Assembly: GCA_017882985.1 (NCBI GenBank)
Contig: JADGOK010000010.1
Span: 1 to 9,195 of the forward strand
Source of the DNA: Acidimicrobiales bacterium
GTDB lineage: Bacteria; Actinomycetota; Acidimicrobiia; Acidimicrobiales; RAAP-2
DNA length: 9,195 bases
Direction of reading: 5' to 3'
The position numbers and the translations under genes are program-made. Below the pieces are notes generated by a model. The model was not told the origin of the DNA. It made no database searches and saw only the letters and a list, made by a program, of their open reading frames with translations. Shown one piece after another: positions 6,177 to 9,195 of this stretch (position 1 is the stretch's first letter; the number at the start of each line of letters is the position of its first letter).

Positions 6177-6857
6177 ATGGCTCTCATCTACGCCCATCGG
6201 GGATTACACGTCAGCGAACGCGAAAACACGGCCGGGGCCTTTCGCGAGGCCGTGGCGCTCGGGGTGGACGGCGTCGAACTCGACGTCCGGCGCTCCGTGG
6301 ACGGGCATTTGATCGTTCATCACGACGCGATTATTGATGGCGTGGCGATCAGTGAGGTCGCGTACGCTGACTTGCCGGACTACGTACCCACGTTCGAAGA
6401 GGCACTGGAGGCCTGCCGGGGGATAAGTGTCAACGTCGAGATCAAGAACTTCCGCCACGCCAGCGAGCCCAGTTACGACGAGAGTGGAGATTTCGCGCGC
6501 CACGTCTTGGACGATCTGTACCGCTTCGAATGGGCGGCGTCGGCGCTGATCTCGTGTTTTGACGTGGCAACCTGTGAGATGATCCGGTCCTTGGATCCTT
6601 CCGTCGGCGTGGGATGGCTCCTCGGGTGGAGCGTCGAACCGTCCGGGGCGATGGGCCGCGCCAAGGATTCGGGATTCACCGGCGTCCACCCCTATTTCCA
6701 AAGGGTGGACGAGAGTGCCGTGGCGCGGGCTCGCGAATTGAACCTGGAACTCAACGTGTGGACCGTGAATGATCCGGGGGACATCGAGGCCATGCAGGCT
6801 CTTGGCGTGGACAGCATCATCACCGATGACCCCGCCACCGCGATGGGCCAGTCCTGA
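6177..6857 (+). CDS. Glycerophosphodiester phosphodiesterase (GDPD) family protein
   Basis: GDPD enzymes hydrolyse glycerophosphodiesters, the deacylated phospholipids, to glycerol 3-phosphate and an alcohol. The 226-residue protein shows the family signature in order: HRG at 7-9 and ENT at 17-19, the metal ligands E34 and D36 (GVELDV), the catalytic second histidine H49-D50 (HHD), E88-K90 (VNVEIK), then VWTVND (194-199) and ITDDP near the C-terminus. The short length, without a signal peptide or membrane segment, points to the cytoplasmic bacterial class (UgpQ-like size). The ATG at 6177 has no visible ribosome binding site and may begin a leaderless message. The gene is divergent from whiB and lies 48 bp before etfB on the same strand. 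Physiological substrate is not determinable; other phosphodiesters are possible. Confidence 0.9.
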   Translation: MALIYAHRGLHVSERENTAGAFREAVALGVDGVELDVRRSVDGHLIVHHDAIIDGVAISEVAYADLPDYVPTFEEALEACRGISVNVEIKNFRHASEPSYDESGDFARHVLDDLYRFEWAASALISCFDVATCEMIRSLDPSVGVGWLLGWSVEPSGAMGRAKDSGFTGVHPYFQRVDESAVARARELNLELNVWTVNDPGDIEAMQALGVDSIITDDPATAMGQS

Positions 6858-6892
6858 GCGACCGACCCGTCGGAGGGCTCCGTCGGATGCCC

Positions 6893-6898
6893 TAGATT
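6893..6898 (+). promoter_or_regulatory. -10 element of a probable leaderless etfB transcript
   Basis: TAGATT matches TAnnnT and ends 7 bases before the etfB ATG at 6906, which would put the transcription start at or next to the A of the ATG. No ribosome binding site lies between. No clear -35 box is present at 16-18 bp upstream. Confidence 0.45.
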
Positions 6899-6905
6899 GG
6901 CGGTC

Positions 6906-7679
6906 ATGAACGTAGTCGTGTGTGTAAAACAGATTCCCGACCCAGCGGCGCCGCAGGCCTTGGAGGCCTCGCACAATTTGAACCGCTCGGGCAAGTTGAT
7001 CCTTGATGAGGCCGATACCTACGGCGTCGAGATGGCGCTGCAACTCGTCGACAAGGCGGGAGGCGGCGAGGTGACCGTCGTGTCAATGGGTTCGGCGAGC
7101 GACGTCGCCGGACTGCGCAACGCGCTCGCGATGGGCGCGGCGAAGGCCGTCATCGTGAGTGACGAAACGCTGCGCGGCACCGACGCGCTCGGCACCGCGA
7201 AGGTCCTCGCGGCCGTGATCGCGCGCAGTATGCCCGATCTGATCCTGTGCGCCACCGAATCGTCCGACGGCTACACCGGCACGACGCCGGTGCAACTGGC
7301 CCAGCTGCTGGGTCTGCCCTCGATCACGTTCGCCAAGTCGGTCGCGGTTGACGGATCGCTCGTCAAGGTCGAGCGACAGACCGAGTCCGGCTACGACGAG
7401 GTCACGGCACCCCTGCCCGCGCTCGTCACCGTCACGGCCGGCGTCGTCGAGCCGCGCTACGCCTCCTTCAAGGGCATCATGGCCGCCAAGGGAAAGCCCG
7501 TCGAGATTCTTTCGGTCGCCGATCTGGGTCTCGAAGGCCAAGTCGGTCCCGCCGGGGCGCGCCAGGAGATCGTGGACGTCGTCGCCGCCGAGGCGCGCCA
7601 GTCCGGAGAGAAGTACGTCGACGATGGTGACGGCGCCGCGAAGATCGTCGCGTTCCTCGAGTCCATCAAAGTTCTGTAG
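6906..7679 (+). CDS. etfB: Electron transfer flavoprotein, beta subunit
   Basis: EtfB pairs with EtfA to form a heterodimer that takes electrons from acyl-CoA dehydrogenases and related flavoenzymes and passes them to the membrane quinone pool; EtfB holds the structural AMP. The 257-residue protein starts MNVVVCVKQIPDP, as in the family. Further family blocks are DEADTYGVEMAL (34-45), RNALAMGAAKAVIVSD (71-86), DGYTGTTPVQLAQLLGLP (121-138) and the beta-subunit signature region ending PRYASFKGIMAAKGKPVE (183-200). A TTG three codons earlier (6897) is rejected because it lies within the probable -10 box and homologues start at this methionine. EtfA follows after 9 bp with its own strong ribosome binding site, so the two subunits are cotranscribed. 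Confidence 0.97.
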   Translation: MNVVVCVKQIPDPAAPQALEASHNLNRSGKLILDEADTYGVEMALQLVDKAGGGEVTVVSMGSASDVAGLRNALAMGAAKAVIVSDETLRGTDALGTAKVLAAVIARSMPDLILCATESSDGYTGTTPVQLAQLLGLPSITFAKSVAVDGSLVKVERQTESGYDEVTAPLPALVTVTAGVVEPRYASFKGIMAAKGKPVEILSVADLGLEGQVGPAGARQEIVDVVAAEARQSGEKYVDDGDGAAKIVAFLESIKVL

Positions 7680-7688
7680 GAGAAGGAA

Positions 7689-8657
7689 ATGCCACTGTCC
7701 AACCTCTGGGTCGTCGTCGAACCATCGAACGGAGCACTCACCACCACGTCACTCGAACTCTTGAGCCACGCGCGAAACTTCGGCGCGACGGTCGCCGCTA
7801 TCACCTGGGGTGCTGACGGCGCCTCGCTGGCGAGCGAAGCCGGCGAATTCGGTGCGACCACCCTGTACAACGTCGGCGACCTCCACGGGGCCCTGCCCGG
7901 CGCGCCGGTCGCCTCGGCGATCGAGGCGCTGATCGGAGGCGTCGGCGCCCCCGACGCGATCCTCGTTCCCAACAGTTACGACGGGCGCGACGTCGCGGGT
8001 CGGCTCTCGGCCCGACTGGACCGTCCGGTCCTCACCAACGTGACCGGCCTCGTCGATGAAGGCGGACTCGTCACCGAGCACCCGATCTTCGGCGGCTCCC
8101 AAACGGTGCGGGCACGCTTCACGGGTGAAGGTCCCGGCATCGTCGTCGTGCGAGCGAAATCATTCGTCGTCGAGGCGACCGAGGGTCTGGCGGCGAGCGT
8201 CGTCGACGCACCGCCCGGTGACACCGGCACCTCGGGGGGCGCCACCATCGTCACGAGTCACGTCGAAGAGCGCACCGGTCCCAAGCTCGAAGAGGCCGCG
8301 GTCGTCGTTTCGGGCGGGCGAGGACTCGGTGAGGCGGACAAGTACGCGTTGATCGAAGAGGCCGCCAAGTTGCTGGGCGGTGCCGCCGGGGCCAGTCGGG
8401 CCATCGTCGACGCCGGCTGGGTTCCCTACTCCCACCAGGTCGGCCAGACCGGCAAGACCGTCAAACCCACCGTCTACATCGCGTGCGGCATCTCGGGCGC
8501 GACCCAGCACATGGTCGGCATGAAGGGATCGAAGAACATCGTCGCGATCAACAAGGACGCCGACGCCCCGATCTTCCAGATCGCCGATTTCGGCATCGTG
8601 GGCGACGTGCACAAGGTCCTGCCGGCCTTGATCGAGGCCTTGAAGTCTCGCGGTTAG
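7689..8657 (+). CDS. etfA: Electron transfer flavoprotein, alpha subunit
   Basis: EtfA carries the redox-active FAD in its C-terminal domain and shuttles electrons together with EtfB. The 322-residue length is normal. The N-terminal domain (about 1-190) has the usual alpha/beta nucleotide-fold segments, including [17 protein letters not shown] (94-110). The FAD-binding part shows SGGRGLG (208-214), [11 protein letters not shown] (248-258), GISGATQH (267-274), NKD (288-290) and DFGIVGD (300-306), followed by a final helix. The ATG at 7689 is preceded by AGGAGAAGGA immediately after the etfB stop. The stop is followed by a 97-bp gap before the transporter gene. No dehydrogenase or ETF:quinone oxidoreductase gene lies in the window, so the electron partners are unknown. 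Confidence 0.97.
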   Translation: MPLSNLWVVVEPSNGALTTTSLELLSHARNFGATVAAITWGADGASLASEAGEFGATTLYNVGDLHGALPGAPVASAIEALIGGVGAPDAILVPNSYDGRDVAGRLSARLDRPVLTNVTGLVDEGGLVTEHPIFGGSQTVRARFTGEGPGIVVVRAKSFVVEATEGLAASVVDAPPGDTGTSGGATIVTSHVEERTGPKLEEAAVVVSGGRGLGEADKYALIEEAAKLLGGAAGASRAIVDAGWVPYSHQVGQTGKTVKPTVYIACGISGATQHMVGMKGSKNIVAINKDADAPIFQIADFGIVGDVHKVLPALIEALKSRG

Positions 8658-8681
8658 TTCCACGTTCGTGCGGTGAAGTTT

Positions 8682-8695
8682 CGACCGGGTGGTCG
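8682..8695 (+). terminator. Weak hairpin after etfA
   Basis: CGACC (8682-8686) can pair with GGTCG (8691-8695) over a 4-base loop, 25 bp after the etfA stop. There is no following T run, so it is not a classical intrinsic terminator. It is the only stem I see in this gap. Confidence 0.2.
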
Positions 8696-8754
8696 GGGTC
8701 TGGACGACGGTGCGCCATTGCCAAACAGCGATTCTTTAGGCTGGGGAGACCTCT

Positions 8755-9195
8755 ATGAGTAGCTCTCTCGCGTTGCCGCGTACCCGGCGGTGGTGGACGC
8801 TCGCGGTACTGAGCATCACCCAGTTGATGGTGGCCCTCGACGCGACGGTGATCAACATCGCGTTACCTCGTGCTCAGCGTGATCTGCATTTCTCCTCGGG
8901 GAACCGGCAGTGGCTGATCACGGCCTACGCGCTCGCCTTCGGATCGCTGCTCCTCCTCGGTGGTCGACTGAGCGACCTGTGGGGTCGGCGCGTCACGCTC
9001 TACATCGGACTCGGCGGATTCGCGCTCGCCAGTGCGTTCGGCGGCACCGCGCACAGCTTCGCGGTGTTGGTGACCGCTCGGGCCGTGCAGGGTGTCTTCG
9101 GCGCGATACTGGCTCCCGCCGCGCTCGCGGCGCTGACGACCACGTTCGAGAATCCTAAGGAACGGGCCAAGGCGTTCGCCATCTACGGGGCCATT
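8755..9195 (+). CDS. MFS transporter, DHA2 (EmrB/QacA-type) drug:H+ antiporter, 3' end cut by window
   Basis: The frame runs from ATG at 8755 to the right edge without a stop, giving the first 147 residues of a protein that in this family usually has 14 transmembrane helices. Helix 1 (about 13-37) ends in the DHA motif LDATVINIALP (28-38). The QWLITAYAL segment (52-60) leads into helix 2, followed by motif A GGRLSDLWGRRVTL (69-82) in the loop between helices 2 and 3. Helix 4 carries RAVQGVFGAILAPA (109-122), the motif B region with its arginine R109. A short cytosolic N-terminus with RTRRWW precedes helix 1. GGGGAG (8743-8748) precedes the ATG at suitable spacing. Such proteins export drugs or metabolites across the inner membrane by proton exchange; the substrate cannot be predicted. 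No regulator gene is visible next to it. Confidence 0.92.
   Translation, partial: MSSSLALPRTRRWWTLAVLSITQLMVALDATVINIALPRAQRDLHFSSGNRQWLITAYALAFGSLLLLGGRLSDLWGRRVTLYIGLGGFALASAFGGTAHSFAVLVTARAVQGVFGAILAPAALAALTTTFENPKERAKAFAIYGAI

Noticed and set aside
6204..7043. Minus-strand open frame opposite the GDPD gene and the etfB start
   Set aside because: It spans two well-supported genes and the promoter between them; the composition is that of an antisense shadow.
1..9195. CRISPR array, transposase, integrase, phage, toxin-antitoxin, defence or biosynthetic cluster
   Set aside because: No repeat-spacer pattern, no recombinase motifs and no atypical gene content are visible; the genes are standard chromosomal functions.

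Overview
The window is a GC-rich, densely coded stretch of an actinobacterial chromosome. A WhiB regulator, a DUF3107 protein and a PdtaS-type sensor kinase are all actinobacterial hallmarks. The form of the HD-domain dGTPase-like protein recalls the class Acidimicrobiia. That class-level placement is an inference from remembered family features, not a computed result. Codons favour G or C at the third position, and GTG starts occur at three genes.

Layout. (1) 1-1894, plus strand: the 3' part of an Mrp/ApbC iron-sulfur carrier ATPase, cut by the left edge, followed 20 bp later by an NAD(P)-dependent short-chain dehydrogenase. (2) 1891-3042, minus strand: a dGTPase-like HD hydrolase that meets the dehydrogenase tail to tail with overlapping stop codons. 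(3) 3105-5721, plus strand: a compact set of DUF3107 protein, PHP-family phosphoesterase (histidinol-phosphatase-like) and PdtaS-type sensor histidine kinase. The last two share one base in TAGTG. (4) 5718-6014, minus strand: a WhiB1/WblE-like iron-sulfur regulator, again tail to tail with overlapping stops, with a strong-looking promoter at 6078-6106. (5) 6177-8657, plus strand: a glycerophosphodiester phosphodiesterase, then etfB and etfA. (6) 8755 to the right edge: the first 147 residues of a DHA2-type drug/H+ antiporter.

Functionally these are housekeeping and signalling genes: Fe-S delivery, nucleotide pool control, RNA-level two-component signalling, Fe-S/NO-type redox sensing, phospholipid turnover and electron transfer from acyl-CoA oxidation. 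The tail-to-tail pdtaS/whiB1 pairing is, from memory, also the arrangement in Mycobacterium tuberculosis (Rv3220c/Rv3219).

I found no mobile element, CRISPR array, RNA gene or recognisable new system. The most useful leads are the loss of the cysteine pair described for mycobacterial PdtaS, a dyad inside the whiB promoter, a probable leaderless etfB, and two convergent junctions built on the same 4-bp stop overlap. No gene-free stretch exceeds 300 bases; the longest is the divergent whiB/GDPD spacer of 162 bp.
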